DNA of 64,000 nt from positions 1-64,000 of the forward strand of contig NZ_JAPCID010000012.1 of NCBI RefSeq assembly GCF_027587175.1. Direction: 5' to 3'. This DNA is from Solirubrobacter deserti. GTDB lineage: Bacteria; Actinomycetota; Thermoleophilia; Solirubrobacterales; Solirubrobacteraceae. Below, piece by piece: positions 51,631 to 60,184 of the stretch. The stretch's first letter is position 1. Each line of letters opens with the position of its first letter. The notes below the pieces were generated by a model. It searched no databases. It was not told the DNA's origin and saw only the letters and a program-made list of their open reading frames with translations. Position numbers and translations under genes: made by a program.

Positions 51631-51924
51631 ATGGCTCAGGTCTCCGACGCGATCCAGCGTGAACTCGACGACGCCCGCGAGGCGGACCGGCCGGTGGCCT
51701 CAGTCCGAGTCTCCGAGAGCGCGCTGCCCGGCGCGGTCGCCGCCGTCTCGCTGTCGCCGGAGCGTGCGGCGGCGCTCCGGCTCGACGCCGTGCTGGCCGA
51801 GCGCGCCGTCGAGGTGCTGCTGCACCCTGACGACTACGAGGAGCTGCTCGACGAGGACGTCGTGGTCGAAGGCGAGGTGCCGCGCGTGTTCGGCGTGCCG
51901 CTCATCGTCGATCAGTCGCTCTGA
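51631..51924 (+). CDS. Hypothetical protein (97 aa)
   Basis: Not recognised. From ATG51631 (MAQVSDAIQRELDDAREADR; GTG51619 also possible) the protein is acidic and mixed alpha/beta, with a C-terminal stretch LHPDDYEELLDEDVVVEGEV then FGVPLIVDQSL. The 3' end overlaps the sensor kinase gene by 23 bases. TTGACA (51611-51616) could be a -35. Confidence 0.6.
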   Translation: MAQVSDAIQRELDDAREADRPVASVRVSESALPGAVAAVSLSPERAAALRLDAVLAERAVEVLLHPDDYEELLDEDVVVEGEVPRVFGVPLIVDQSL

Positions 51925-53176
51925 GCACGAGCGTGAAGCGCGCGCCGTCGACCTCGACGCGGCCGCCGTGACGCTCGGCGATCGCCTTCACGATCGGCAG
52001 GCCGAGCCCCGAGCCGTCGCCGCGGGCGTCCGGGCCGCGGTGGAAGCGCTCGAAGATCTGGTGCACGTCGCTCGGGCCCGGGCCTTCGTCCTCGACGCGG
52101 ATCCACGCCTGCGTGCCGTCCCCGCCGACCGTGACCGTGACCGCGCCGGTGCCGTGCTTGTGCGCGTTGCGGACGAGGTTGTCGACGGCGCGCTGGAGGG
52201 CGTCGCGCTCGCCGCGCGTCCAGGCGTCGTGCTCGACGGTGGCGTCGGGGGCGAGATCGGCGAGCCGGACGGGCTGGGCCTGCAGCGGCGCCGCCGCGTC
52301 CTCGCGGGCGAGCGCGAGCAGGTCGTCGAGCAGGCGTGTCAGCCGCTCGGCGTCGTCGGCGATGTCCTGGACGACGGTCGGGTCCGGGCCGTGCTTGGCC
52401 AGGAAGGCCGCGTTGCCGCGCAGCGCGGTGAGCGGCGTGCGCAGCTCGTGCGAGGCGTCGCCGACGAAGCGGTGCTCGGCCTCCTGCGCGCGCTCGAGCG
52501 AGGCGAGCATGGCGTTGAGCGTGTGCGCGAGCTCGCCGACCTCGTCGCTGCGAGCAGGCTCCGGGAGGCGCTTGGAGGTGTCGCCGGCGCGGCCGATCTC
52601 GCGCGCGCCGGCGTTCAGCCGCGTCAGCGGTCGCAGAGCGCGGCGGGTGAGCCAGGTCGCGAACGCGGCGGCGATCAGCGCGGCGACGAGCGCGCACACG
52701 GCGATCAGCACGCGCGCTCGGTCCACGGTGCGGTCCACGGCCGCCAGCTCGGACCCGACGACCACCACGCCGCCGGCGGCCTCACCGGAGCCCAGTTCGC
52801 CCAGCGGCGCCGTGTACAGGCGCACCGGGTCCGTGCCGAGCCGGCCGTCGTCGAGCCGCGGCTGGCGCTCGCGAAGGACGGTTTGATCGATGGGAAGCAC
52901 GCGCCCACCGAGCGCGGAGGACCGGACTACGATCCGCCCGGAGCGATCGACGACCTGGACCAGCAGCCCGCCGCCCTCGATCGCGCCGACCTCGGTGAGC
53001 TGCCCGGGCGCGGTCGCGTTGAGCCGAGCGACGTCCGCGGCCCGCCGGCGCAGCGAGTCGTCGAGCTCGCCGCGCAGGTCATCCGCGAGCAGCTTGGGCA
53101 CCGTGACGACGAGCAGTGCGAGCGCGACGAAGATCGCGGCGGCGGCCGCCGCGGCGACGCGGGCGCGCAGCGTCAC
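51902..53176 (-). CDS. Two-component sensor histidine kinase
   Basis: 424 aa. TM1 near the N-terminus and TM2 (RVLIAVCALVAALIAAAFAT, about 160-180) flank an extracytoplasmic domain of about 130 residues. HAMP (RRALRPLTRLNAGAREIGRA), HisKA with phospho-His243 in GDASHELRTPL and an HATPase domain (NLVRNAHKHG; GPGPSDVHQIFERF; GDGSGLGLPIVKAI) follow. It phosphorylates the OmpR-type regulator encoded just upstream on the same strand. The stimulus is unknown. Confidence 0.92.
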   Translation of the reverse strand: MTLRARVAAAAAAAIFVALALLVVTVPKLLADDLRGELDDSLRRRAADVARLNATAPGQLTEVGAIEGGGLLVQVVDRSGRIVVRSSALGGRVLPIDQTVLRERQPRLDDGRLGTDPVRLYTAPLGELGSGEAAGGVVVVGSELAAVDRTVDRARVLIAVCALVAALIAAAFATWLTRRALRPLTRLNAGAREIGRAGDTSKRLPEPARSDEVGELAHTLNAMLASLERAQEAEHRFVGDASHELRTPLTALRGNAAFLAKHGPDPTVVQDIADDAERLTRLLDDLLALAREDAAAPLQAQPVRLADLAPDATVEHDAWTRGERDALQRAVDNLVRNAHKHGTGAVTVTVGGDGTQAWIRVEDEGPGPSDVHQIFERFHRGPDARGDGSGLGLPIVKAIAERHGGRVEVDGARFTLVLRATDRR

Positions 53177-53214
53177 GGGCGCCGCCCGCGGCCGGCGCGA
53201 CGGCGCGCGAACCT

Positions 53215-53235
53215 GAAGAGGGACAGTCCCTCTTC
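53215..53235. repeat. Dispersed palindrome (AAGAGGGACAGTCCCTCTT core), intergenic copy
   Basis: Perfect 21-bp palindrome (two 10-base arms, centre A) between the sensor kinase start (53176) and the response regulator stop (53241). Its 19-bp core is identical to 28013-28035. As RNA it would form a strong hairpin inside the regulator-kinase transcript and might reduce kinase expression. Confidence 0.85.
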
Positions 53236-53240
53236 TAGGG

Positions 53241-53906
53241 TCATCCCTCGCGGTCCAGGCGGAAGCCGACGCCGCGGACCGTGTGGATCAGCGGCGGCTC
53301 GCCGAGCTTGCGACGCAGGTAGCCGACGTAGCGGTCGACCGCGTTCGGGGTGGCCTCGTGCTCGCCGCCCCAGACCTCCTCGAGCGCGAGCTCGCGGGTC
53401 ACGACGCTGCGGGCGTTGCGCAGCAGCAGCTCGAGCAGCTCGGCCTCGCGGCGCGTGAGCTCGAGGTCGCGGCCCGCCCGCCGGGCGATGCCCTCGGCGA
53501 GCGTGAGGTCGGCGAAGGCCAGCGCGTCGCTCTCCGACGGCGGCGCGTTGCGGCGCAGCAGGGCGCGGACGCGCGCGGACAGCTCGTCGGGGTCGAACGG
53601 CTTGACCAGGTAGTCGTCGGCGCCCGCGTCCAGCCCGGCGACGCGCTCGGCCACGGCGTCGCGTGCGGTCAGCAGCAGGATCGGCACGCGCAGGCCCTTC
53701 GCGCGCAGCCGCCGCGTCACCGCGAGACCGTCCAGCCCGGGCATCGTCACGTCGAGGACGATCGCGTCGGGCACGGACCGCTCGACCGCGGCCAGCGCCG
53801 CTCCGCCGTCGGCCGCGGCCTCGACCGCATAGCCCTCGGCGCTCAGCGTGCGCTCGAGCATCCGGCGAATCGGTGCATCGTCATCGACCAAAAGGAGTGC
53901 GGCCAC
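53241..53906 (-). CDS. OmpR-family response regulator
   Basis: 221 aa. Receiver domain (AALLLVDDDAPIRRMLERTL; phosphoacceptor Asp in AIVLDVTMPGLDG; Lys in DDYLVKPFDPDEL) and winged-helix C-domain (LELTRREAELLELLLRNARS; NAVDRYVGYLRRKLG; IHTVRGVGFRLD). I chose GTG53906 because the receiver begins there; GTG53933 would add nine hydrophobic residues. First gene of the regulator-kinase operon. Targets unknown. Confidence 0.9.
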   Translation of the reverse strand: MAALLLVDDDAPIRRMLERTLSAEGYAVEAAADGGAALAAVERSVPDAIVLDVTMPGLDGLAVTRRLRAKGLRVPILLLTARDAVAERVAGLDAGADDYLVKPFDPDELSARVRALLRRNAPPSESDALAFADLTLAEGIARRAGRDLELTRREAELLELLLRNARSVVTRELALEEVWGGEHEATPNAVDRYVGYLRRKLGEPPLIHTVRGVGFRLDREG

Positions 53907-53985
53907 ACACGAAAAGATGACAAAGGCCGACACGTTCGCCGCTCGTCAGAGTCTTCTCAAAGAGGAGGCGTAGAAAGACCCACGG

Positions 53986-54363
53986 ATGGTGTGTGACATG
54001 GACAAGATCGAAACCCTGCTGGACGGCGCGCCGATGCCCGTGGCGCTCGACTGCAGCGGCGAGCCGCGGCACGTCCCGCCGGTCGTCTTCCGCTCCGCCT
54101 ACCGGGTGGTGCGCGACGCGCTCGACGCCGCCACCTGCGCGTCCGAGGCGTCGGTGGCGATCGAGTTCATGCCGGGTGCGCTCGTCGTGCAGGTCGAGGA
54201 CGACGGCGGCTCGGCGCGCGACTTCGACGAGCTGCGCGAGGTCGCGGCCGCGATCGGCGGCGGGCTGGCCGCCGCACCGGCGCCCGGCGGCTTCAGGGTC
54301 CGGGCGTGGCTGCCGACCGAAGGCCAGCCGCCGTCTCCCGTAGCGCCTCCAGCAGCGCATTGA
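53986..54363 (+). CDS. Stand-alone HATPase-like fragment protein
   Basis: 125 aa. The segment VVFRSAYRVVRDALDAATCA and the end GGFRVRAWLP match the ATPase domain of NarL-type kinases, but the N-box is altered and no G-box GxGL motif is complete, so ATP binding is doubtful. No phosphorylation domain. It may be a partner of the adjacent kinase pair, or a relic. Its last 71 bases overlap the convergent LysR gene. Confidence 0.6.
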   Translation: MVCDMDKIETLLDGAPMPVALDCSGEPRHVPPVVFRSAYRVVRDALDAATCASEASVAIEFMPGALVVQVEDDGGSARDFDELREVAAAIGGGLAAAPAPGGFRVRAWLPTEGQPPSPVAPPAAH

Positions 54364-55225
54364 CCGCCGGGCGGCGCTCGCTGCCCCGCCGGATCGCCCC
54401 GAAGACCGTGCGGGTGAGCGGGTCCTCGGCGACGTCGCGCGCCACCGCGCCCGGGTCGCGGTCCGGTCGCACCAGGTCCGGCAGCAGCGTCACCGCGAGC
54501 CCGTTCGCGACCAGCGCGAGCAGCATCAGCAGGTCGTTGGAGCGGTGCCGGACGTCGGGCTCGAAGCCGCCCAGGGCCCGGCAGGCGCGCAGCGCGAGCT
54601 CGCTGTAGTGCGTGTCGGGCTTGCCGACCGCCCAGGCGTCGGCCTTCAGCGCGCGCAGCGACACCGGCCCGCCGTGCGCGGCCTCCGGATGCTCGGCGGG
54701 CAGCACGAGCCGGAAGCGCTCGGTGAGCAAGGGCTCGCGGTGCAGGCGCGGGTCGGGCGGGCGCGGGTGGAACGGGTACTCGTCGCCGAGCACGAGGTCC
54801 AGGCCGCCGAGCGCCAGCGTCGGCATCGTCATCTCCGGCTCGGCGTCCGTCACCTCCACCCGCAGCGCGGGATGGTCGCGCGCCAGCCGTTGCAGCGCCG
54901 GCGCGAGCAGGTACAGCCCGGCCGACTGGAACGTCGCCACGCGCACGGTGCCGGTGATCTGCTCGGCCGCGGCCTGCAGGTCGGCCTCGGCCTCCTCCAC
55001 GCGTGCGAGCAGCGCGTCGGTGTGGCCGACGAGCGTGTGCGCGGCCGCCGTCAGCCGCACGTTGCGCCCCGCGCGCTCGAGCAGCGGAACGCCCGCCTCC
55101 TTCTCGAGCAGTGCGAGCTGCTGGGACACGGCGGAGGGCGAGTAGTCCAGCGCGGACGCGACCGCGCCGATCGTCCCGCGGTGGGCGAGCTCGCGCAGCA
55201 GGCGAAGGCGTCGGAGGTCGAGCAT
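54293..55225 (-). CDS. LysR-family transcriptional regulator
   Basis: 310 aa. Winged-helix N-terminus (MLDLRRLRLLRELAHRGTIG; PSAVSQQLALLEKEAGVPL) and an effector domain (about 90-290). ATG55225 gives the family start. It diverges from an EamA exporter gene, repeating the arrangement at 16627-18509; the two regulators are paralogues by N-terminal similarity. It probably controls that exporter. Confidence 0.9.
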   Translation of the reverse strand: MLDLRRLRLLRELAHRGTIGAVASALDYSPSAVSQQLALLEKEAGVPLLERAGRNVRLTAAAHTLVGHTDALLARVEEAEADLQAAAEQITGTVRVATFQSAGLYLLAPALQRLARDHPALRVEVTDAEPEMTMPTLALGGLDLVLGDEYPFHPRPPDPRLHREPLLTERFRLVLPAEHPEAAHGGPVSLRALKADAWAVGKPDTHYSELALRACRALGGFEPDVRHRSNDLLMLLALVANGLAVTLLPDLVRPDRDPGAVARDVAEDPLTRTVFGAIRRGSERRPAVNALLEALRETAAGLRSAATPGP

Positions 55226-55300
55226 CGTGAAGAAGAATCGCACGATATCCCTCAGAACTTCCAGTGGATACGGACGATCGGCGCTGCTTTCCTCCCGACC

Positions 55301-56176
55301 ATGAAGCAGCGAACTGGAGCCCTACTGGTGCTGGCGTCGGCGGTCGCGTTCGGCGTCATGCCGATCTTCGGCAAGCTCTCGTTCGAGGCGGGGGTCGGCG
55401 TCGCGACGCTGCTCTTCGTCCGCTTCGCGATCGCGACGCCGGTCCTGTGGGCCGCCGTCGCCGTCAAGCGCGCCGTGCCGCGCGACCGCGGCCCGGTGCT
55501 GCGGGCGCTGGCCCTCGGCGCCGTCGGCTACGCGATGCAGGCCGGGCTGTACTTCCTCGCGCTCGAGCGCATGGACGCGTCGGTCCTCTCGCTGATCCTC
55601 TACAGCTACCCCGCACTGGTGACGGGGGCGGCGATCATCCTCAGGCGCGAGTCGGCCAGCCGGCGGCGTCTCGTCGCCCTCGTCACCGCGTCCGGCGGCC
55701 TCGTGCTCGTCCTCGCGGGCGCGGGCGTCGGCTCGCTCGATCTCGCCGGGTGCGCGCTGGGCGCCGGGGCCGCGCTCACGTACACGACCTACATCCTCGT
55801 GTCCGACGGGGTGACCAAGGCGCTGGACCCGATCCCGCTCGCCGCGCTCGTGTCGACCGGCGCGCTCGTCACGCTGGGCACCGTCGCCGCGTCGATGGGC
55901 GCGCTCGACTTCGGCTTCGACCCGGTCGGCTGGCTATGGCTCGGCCTGGCCGCGCTCGTGTCCACGGTCGCCGCCGTGGTGCTGTTCTTCAGCGGGATGA
56001 GCCGCGTCGGCCCCAGCACGGCGGCGATCCTCTCGACGCTCGAGCCGCCGGTGACGGTCGCGCTCGTGTTCGTCACCTTCGGCGAGGCGCTCGGCGCCGT
56101 CCAGCTGCTCGGGGCGCTCGCCGTCATAGGCGCCGCGATCATCGTCAACCTTCCCTCGCGGGTGAAGACCGTCTGA
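55301..56176 (+). CDS. EamA-family (DMT) transporter
   Basis: 291 aa, ten membrane segments in two EamA repeats (LLVLASAVAFGVMPIFGKLS; LGAGAALTYTTYILVSDGVT). ATG55301 follows the intergenic region shared with the LysR gene (75 bases). Probably exports an amino acid or a related metabolite. Confidence 0.9.
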   Translation: MKQRTGALLVLASAVAFGVMPIFGKLSFEAGVGVATLLFVRFAIATPVLWAAVAVKRAVPRDRGPVLRALALGAVGYAMQAGLYFLALERMDASVLSLILYSYPALVTGAAIILRRESASRRRLVALVTASGGLVLVLAGAGVGSLDLAGCALGAGAALTYTTYILVSDGVTKALDPIPLAALVSTGALVTLGTVAASMGALDFGFDPVGWLWLGLAALVSTVAAVVLFFSGMSRVGPSTAAILSTLEPPVTVALVFVTFGEALGAVQLLGALAVIGAAIIVNLPSRVKTV

Positions 56177-56197
56177 AATCCGGGTAATCGAGGGGCC

Positions 56198-56635
56198 ATG
56201 ACCAGGCCCTTCGTCACCTGCGCGCTCAGCGCGCTGTTGCTTGCCGCTGTCCCGGCCGTCGCCGAAGCCAAGAACTACAAGGGACGAACCAGCCAGGGCC
56301 GTGTCGCCGAGCTGCGCACGGGCGCCGACGGGGTGGTGAACCGCGTCCGCCTCGGCTGGCGCGCACCCTGCGGCGAGGGCTACCGCTTCAACGAGCACAC
56401 CACGTTCCGGCCGCGGCTCGATGTCGCCACCGCCGACGCGGTCCAGGACGCCGGCACCTACCGGGTGCGCTACCGCGGCGGCCTGCGTGCGCGCATCACC
56501 GTCACGCTCGCCGGTGCGCGCGACCCCGCCACCGACCGCTGGTCCGGCACGCTCGCGGGCAAGGTCATGGTCACGCGTCGCGGCAAGGTGATCGACCGGT
56601 GCGAGGTCAAGCAGCTCACCTGGAACGCCAGATAG
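56198..56635 (+). CDS. Small secreted hypothetical protein
   Basis: 145 aa with signal peptide (VTCALSALLLAAVPAVAEAK, cleaved near AEA). The mature part is basic and beta-rich (NRVRLGWRAPCGEGYRFN; RARITVTLAGARDP; KVIDRCEVKQLTW) with two cysteines that may pair. This kind of small beta protein is frequent in Solirubrobacterales-like genomes but I know no function. Confidence 0.72.
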   Translation: MTRPFVTCALSALLLAAVPAVAEAKNYKGRTSQGRVAELRTGADGVVNRVRLGWRAPCGEGYRFNEHTTFRPRLDVATADAVQDAGTYRVRYRGGLRARITVTLAGARDPATDRWSGTLAGKVMVTRRGKVIDRCEVKQLTWNAR

Positions 56636-56645
56636 CCTGGGGGAC

Positions 56646-57275
56646 GTGCCGAAGCTCGTCTCCGTGAACGTCGGAACGCCCCAGCAGATCGCGATGCGTC
56701 GCGGGCGGCCGATGATGAGCGCCATCACCAAGCACCCGGTCGACGCCCGCGTGCGGGTGGAGGGCGTCAACGTGGCCGGGGACGCGCAGGCCGACCTGCG
56801 CGTCCACGGCGGGCCGGACAAGGCCGTCTACGCGTACGCGCGCGAGGACGCGGACTGGTGGGCGGCCGAGCTGGGCCGCGAGATCCCGGCGGGCATGTTC
56901 GGGGAGAACCTCACGACCGAGGGCATCGACGTCTCCGGCGCGCTGATCGGCGAGCGCTGGCGGATCGGGACCGTCGAGCTCGAGGTCTGCCAGCCGCGCC
57001 AGCCGTGCTCGAAGCTCGGCCTGCGCTTCCAGGACCTCAAGATGGTCAAGCGCTTCTCGCAGGCCAGCCGGCCGGGCGCCTACCTGCGGATCGTCACCGA
57101 GGGCGAGCTCGGCGCGGGCGACGCGATCGAGGTCACGCACCGCCCTTCCCACGACGTCACGATCGCGCTCGTCTCCGACGCCATCCTGCTCGACGACTCA
57201 CTGCTGCCGCGCGCCGCGGTCGCGACGGAGCTGCCCGTGCCGCTGCGCGAGTGGATGCTCGCTCAGGCGGCCTGA
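56646..57275 (+). CDS. MOSC-domain protein (YiiM-like)
   Basis: 209 aa. MOSC fold (KLVSVNVGTPQQIAMRRG; VHGGPDKAVYAYAREDADWW; FGENLTTEGIDVSGALIGER) with the molybdenum-cofactor ligand cysteine in QPRQPCSKLGL. YiiM-type enzymes reduce N-hydroxylated compounds with Moco. GTG56646 start. The 3' end overlaps the convergent RNase HI gene by 13 bases. No Moco synthesis gene is nearby. Confidence 0.9.
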   Translation: MPKLVSVNVGTPQQIAMRRGRPMMSAITKHPVDARVRVEGVNVAGDAQADLRVHGGPDKAVYAYAREDADWWAAELGREIPAGMFGENLTTEGIDVSGALIGERWRIGTVELEVCQPRQPCSKLGLRFQDLKMVKRFSQASRPGAYLRIVTEGELGAGDAIEVTHRPSHDVTIALVSDAILLDDSLLPRAAVATELPVPLREWMLAQAA

Positions 57276-57760
57276 CGCGCGGCCGCGACGGCCAGCTGGT
57301 CGGCGCGGTCGTTGAGCGCCTTGTAGTCGAAGCCGGCGCCGGTCTCGTGCCCGCGCACCCAGTGCCAGCGGACGTTGCCGAGCCGTGCGACCTCCGCCTC
57401 CAGCGCCATCAGCAGGTCCTGGTTCTTGACCGCGGACCCCGAAGCGGTCTTCCAGCCCTTCTTCTTCCAGCCGGGCAGCCACTTGGTCATCGAGTTGAGC
57501 ATCAGCTGCGAGTCGGTGACCACGACCACGTCCTGGCCGTCCGGCAGCGCGCGCAGGCCGTTCAGCGCCGCGGAGAGCTCCATCCGGTTGTTGGTGGTGA
57601 GCTTCTCCCCGCCGGAGAGCTCGACGTTCTCGCCCCCGTCGGCCGGGATCACGATGGCCGCCCAGCCGCCGGGGCCGGGGTTGCCCGAGCAGGCGCCGTC
57701 GGTCCAGACAGCCGCTTCACCGGGGCGGATTTCTACGGGGGAGTCCTTGCGGGGTGGCAT
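57263..57760 (-). CDS. rnhA: Ribonuclease HI
   Basis: 165 aa. Degrades RNA in RNA-DNA hybrids. The catalytic carboxylates are in place: Asp21 (WTDGACSGNPGPGGWA), Glu61 (NNRMELSA), Asp83 (VVVTDSQ) and the last Asp in NDRADQLA. The basic handle KKKGWKTASGSAV is present, as in E. coli RNase HI. ATG57760. Confidence 0.95.
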   Translation of the reverse strand: MPPRKDSPVEIRPGEAAVWTDGACSGNPGPGGWAAIVIPADGGENVELSGGEKLTTNNRMELSAALNGLRALPDGQDVVVVTDSQLMLNSMTKWLPGWKKKGWKTASGSAVKNQDLLMALEAEVARLGNVRWHWVRGHETGAGFDYKALNDRADQLAVAAARQAA

Positions 57761-57839
57761 TGGGAGTAGGGATAGCCTCAGTCTCGGACGCCATCGCGCC
57801 CCATACGCAACGGGCGCTCAGAACGCGATCTTCTCTGTC

Positions 57840-58880
57840 ATGGACAATGAGTACATGGTGGACGAGCCCAAGAGCGAGATCGACTGGCGCGCGGTCCACA
57901 CGATGCAGCTCGGGGCCACCGGGTTCATCGTCTTCCTGATGGTGGTCATCTGGGCCGCGACCGGCCTGGGTGAATACTTCTGGCCGATCTGGGTGTGGTT
58001 CGGGCTGTCGATCCCGCTCGCCGTCCAGTACGCGGTCAAGCGGGCGCTGGACGGGCCACGACGATGGCGGGCGCTCTCGGTCCACGCGGCCCTGTCGTGC
58101 GTGAGCGGCGCGATCCTCACGTTCATCTGGCTGTTGACCGGCTTCGGCTTCTGGCTGTTCTGGCCGCTGTTCGGGATGTCCGCCGTGCTGATCCTGCACG
58201 CCTTCCTCACCGTCTGGTGGCGGGCGCTGCATCCCAAGCGCGAGAAGGAGCTGACCGAGCGCGTGGACGTGCTCACCCGCACCCGCCGCGGCGCCCTGGA
58301 CGCGCAGGCCGCGGAGCTGCGCCGCATCGAGCGTGACCTGCACGACGGGGCGCAGGCGCGCCTGGTCGCGCTGAGCATGCAGCTCGGCCGCGCCGAGGAC
58401 CGGCTCGACGACCACCCCGAGGCCGCCGAGCTCGTGCGCAACGCCCGTGTCGAGGCGTCCAACGCGATCAAGGAGCTGCGGGATCTGGCGCGCGGCATCG
58501 CCCCGCCGGTGCTGGCGGACCGTGGCCTGCCGGCGGCGGTGGAGGCGCTCGGCGAGCGCTCCGCGCTGCCGGTGAAGGTCGACGCGCGGCTGGGGCGCCG
58601 GCTCTCGCCGGTGGTCGAGTCCGCGGCCTACTTCGTGGTCGCCGAGTCACTGACCAACGCCGCCAAGTACGCCCGCGGGGCCGCCGCCAAGGTCTCCCTG
58701 TTCGAGGAGAGCGGGCGCCTGGTGGTCGAGGTCGACGACAACGGCCCGGGCGGCGCGAACCCCGAGGGCAACGGGCTGTCCGGGCTCAAGAGCCGTGTCG
58801 AGGCGCTGGATGGCATCCTGGTGGTGGTGAGTAACCCAGGGGAGGGCACGACCGTGCACGCCGAACTGCCGTGCGAGTAG
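57840..58880 (+). CDS. NarL-type histidine kinase with 2TM domain
   Basis: 346 aa. The N-terminal 110 residues hold four hydrophobic segments, the first two arranged as a 2TM domain (ATGFIVFLMVVIWAATG; PIWVWFGLSIPLAVQY). HisKA_3 follows with phospho-His168 in ERDLHDGAQARL, then the HATPase (ESLTNAAKYARG; VDDNGPGGANPEGNGLSGLK). ATG57840 selected. Its stop overlaps the GTG of the response regulator gene, so the pair is translationally coupled. The signal is unknown and probably membrane related. Confidence 0.9.
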   Translation: MDNEYMVDEPKSEIDWRAVHTMQLGATGFIVFLMVVIWAATGLGEYFWPIWVWFGLSIPLAVQYAVKRALDGPRRWRALSVHAALSCVSGAILTFIWLLTGFGFWLFWPLFGMSAVLILHAFLTVWWRALHPKREKELTERVDVLTRTRRGALDAQAAELRRIERDLHDGAQARLVALSMQLGRAEDRLDDHPEAAELVRNARVEASNAIKELRDLARGIAPPVLADRGLPAAVEALGERSALPVKVDARLGRRLSPVVESAAYFVVAESLTNAAKYARGAAAKVSLFEESGRLVVEVDDNGPGGANPEGNGLSGLKSRVEALDGILVVVSNPGEGTTVHAELPCE

Positions 58881-59530
58881 TCATCGCGGAGGACCAAGCG
58901 CTGTTGCGGGAGGGCATCGTCGCCCTCCTGCGCGAAAAGGGATTCGACGTCGTAGCCCAGGCCGAGGACGGACCTGGGCTGCTGCGCATCTTGAGCGGGC
59001 ACAAGCCGGACCTCGCGATCGTCGACGTCCGGCTTCCACCGACGTTCACCGACGAAGGCATCAGAGCGGCACTGGAGGCCCGGGCGAAATACCCGGGCCT
59101 CGGCGTGTTGATCCTGTCCGCGTACGTCGAGCCGGTCTACACGGCCGAGCTGCTCGACAGCGGCGGGGAGGGGGGCGTCGGCTACCTGCTCAAGGAGCGG
59201 GTGGGGGACGTGAAGGCGTTCGTCGCCGCCGTCGAGAGCGTGGCCCGCGGCGGCACCGCGCTCGACCGCGAGGTCGTGTCCGAGCTCGTGCGCCGGCGCG
59301 ACCCGGACGGCACCGACGGCGCCCTCGGCGCGCTGACGCCACGGGAGCGCGAGGTGCTGGGCCTGATGGCCGAGGGCCGCACCAACACCGCGATCGCCCG
59401 CGCGCTCGTGGTCACGCCCGGCGCGGTCGAGAAGCACATCTCCAACATCTTCAGCAAGCTCGACCTGCCCGCGTCCGACGAGGACCACCGGCGGGTCCTG
59501 GCCGTTCTGGCCTTCCTGCGGCAGGGGTAG
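58871..59530 (+). CDS. LuxR-family response regulator
   Basis: 219 aa. Receiver (MRVVIAEDQALLREGIVALL; phospho-Asp52 in LAIVDVRLPP; LLKERVGDV) and LuxR helix-turn-helix (LTPREREVLGLMAEGRTNTA; EKHISNIFSKLDL). GTG58871 overlaps the kinase 3' end by 10 bases. It is the partner of the 57840 kinase and may control the sensor-domain gene downstream. Confidence 0.93.
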   Translation: MRVVIAEDQALLREGIVALLREKGFDVVAQAEDGPGLLRILSGHKPDLAIVDVRLPPTFTDEGIRAALEARAKYPGLGVLILSAYVEPVYTAELLDSGGEGGVGYLLKERVGDVKAFVAAVESVARGGTALDREVVSELVRRRDPDGTDGALGALTPREREVLGLMAEGRTNTAIARALVVTPGAVEKHISNIFSKLDLPASDEDHRRVLAVLAFLRQG

Positions 59531-59563
59531 GGCTGACCTCAGTGCGGGACGCCCGCGCGCCGC

Positions 59564-60184
59564 ATGGATCGGCGCGCGCCGCGGACCGATGCTGTGAGCA
59601 TGCTCCCAACGCTCGATCGCACGGCCCGTGACGCGGCCTATCTGACCTTCACGCTGCTGACGTCGATCGCCGCGCTGGCGGTCTGGATCGTCGCCCTCAC
59701 GGTCTCCCTGACCTTCGGCATCCTCGTCATCGGCCTGCCGATCGTGCTCGCCTCGGTCTACCTGATGCGCTGGACGGCCGAGCTGGACCGCCAGAACGCG
59801 GCGCTCGTCTTCGGTCGACCCGTCCGCGGCCACTATCGCTCGCACCGGGCGCCCGGCCTGTTCTCGCGCGTGTTCGTGACCTTGCGCGACCCGCAGGTGT
59901 GGCGGGACCTCGCGTGGCTGATCACGCACTCGGTCGTCGGGATGGCGTTCGGCGCGCTGGCCGTGTCGCTGATCGTCGGCACGCTCGGCACCGCCACGCT
60001 TCCGCTCTGGTACTGGGCGGTGCCCGGCGGCTACGAGCTCGGCGCGTACACCGTGGACACGTTCACCGAGGCCGTGCTGACCATGCTGCTGGCGGTGCCG
60101 TTCGCGTTCATCACGGTGTGGGTGATGCGAGGCATGGCGAAGTTCCACGCCTCGCTCGCCGTCGAGCTGCTGGGCCGTTACTAG
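59564..60184 (+). CDS. Putative sensor-domain membrane protein
   Basis: 206 aa (ATG59600 would give 194). Four membrane segments (LTFTLLTSIAALAVWIVALT; FGILVIGLPIVLASVYLM; SVVGMAFGALAVSLIVGTLG; VLTMLLAVPFAFITVWVM) with the RPVRGHYR and DPQVWRDLAWL motifs of the Sensor family, normally the input part of NarL-type kinases. Here it is a separate gene 33 bases after a kinase-regulator pair. Perhaps it senses for that kinase. Overlaps the convergent gene by 4 bases. Confidence 0.78.
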   Translation: MDRRAPRTDAVSMLPTLDRTARDAAYLTFTLLTSIAALAVWIVALTVSLTFGILVIGLPIVLASVYLMRWTAELDRQNAALVFGRPVRGHYRSHRAPGLFSRVFVTLRDPQVWRDLAWLITHSVVGMAFGALAVSLIVGTLGTATLPLWYWAVPGGYELGAYTVDTFTEAVLTMLLAVPFAFITVWVMRGMAKFHASLAVELLGRY

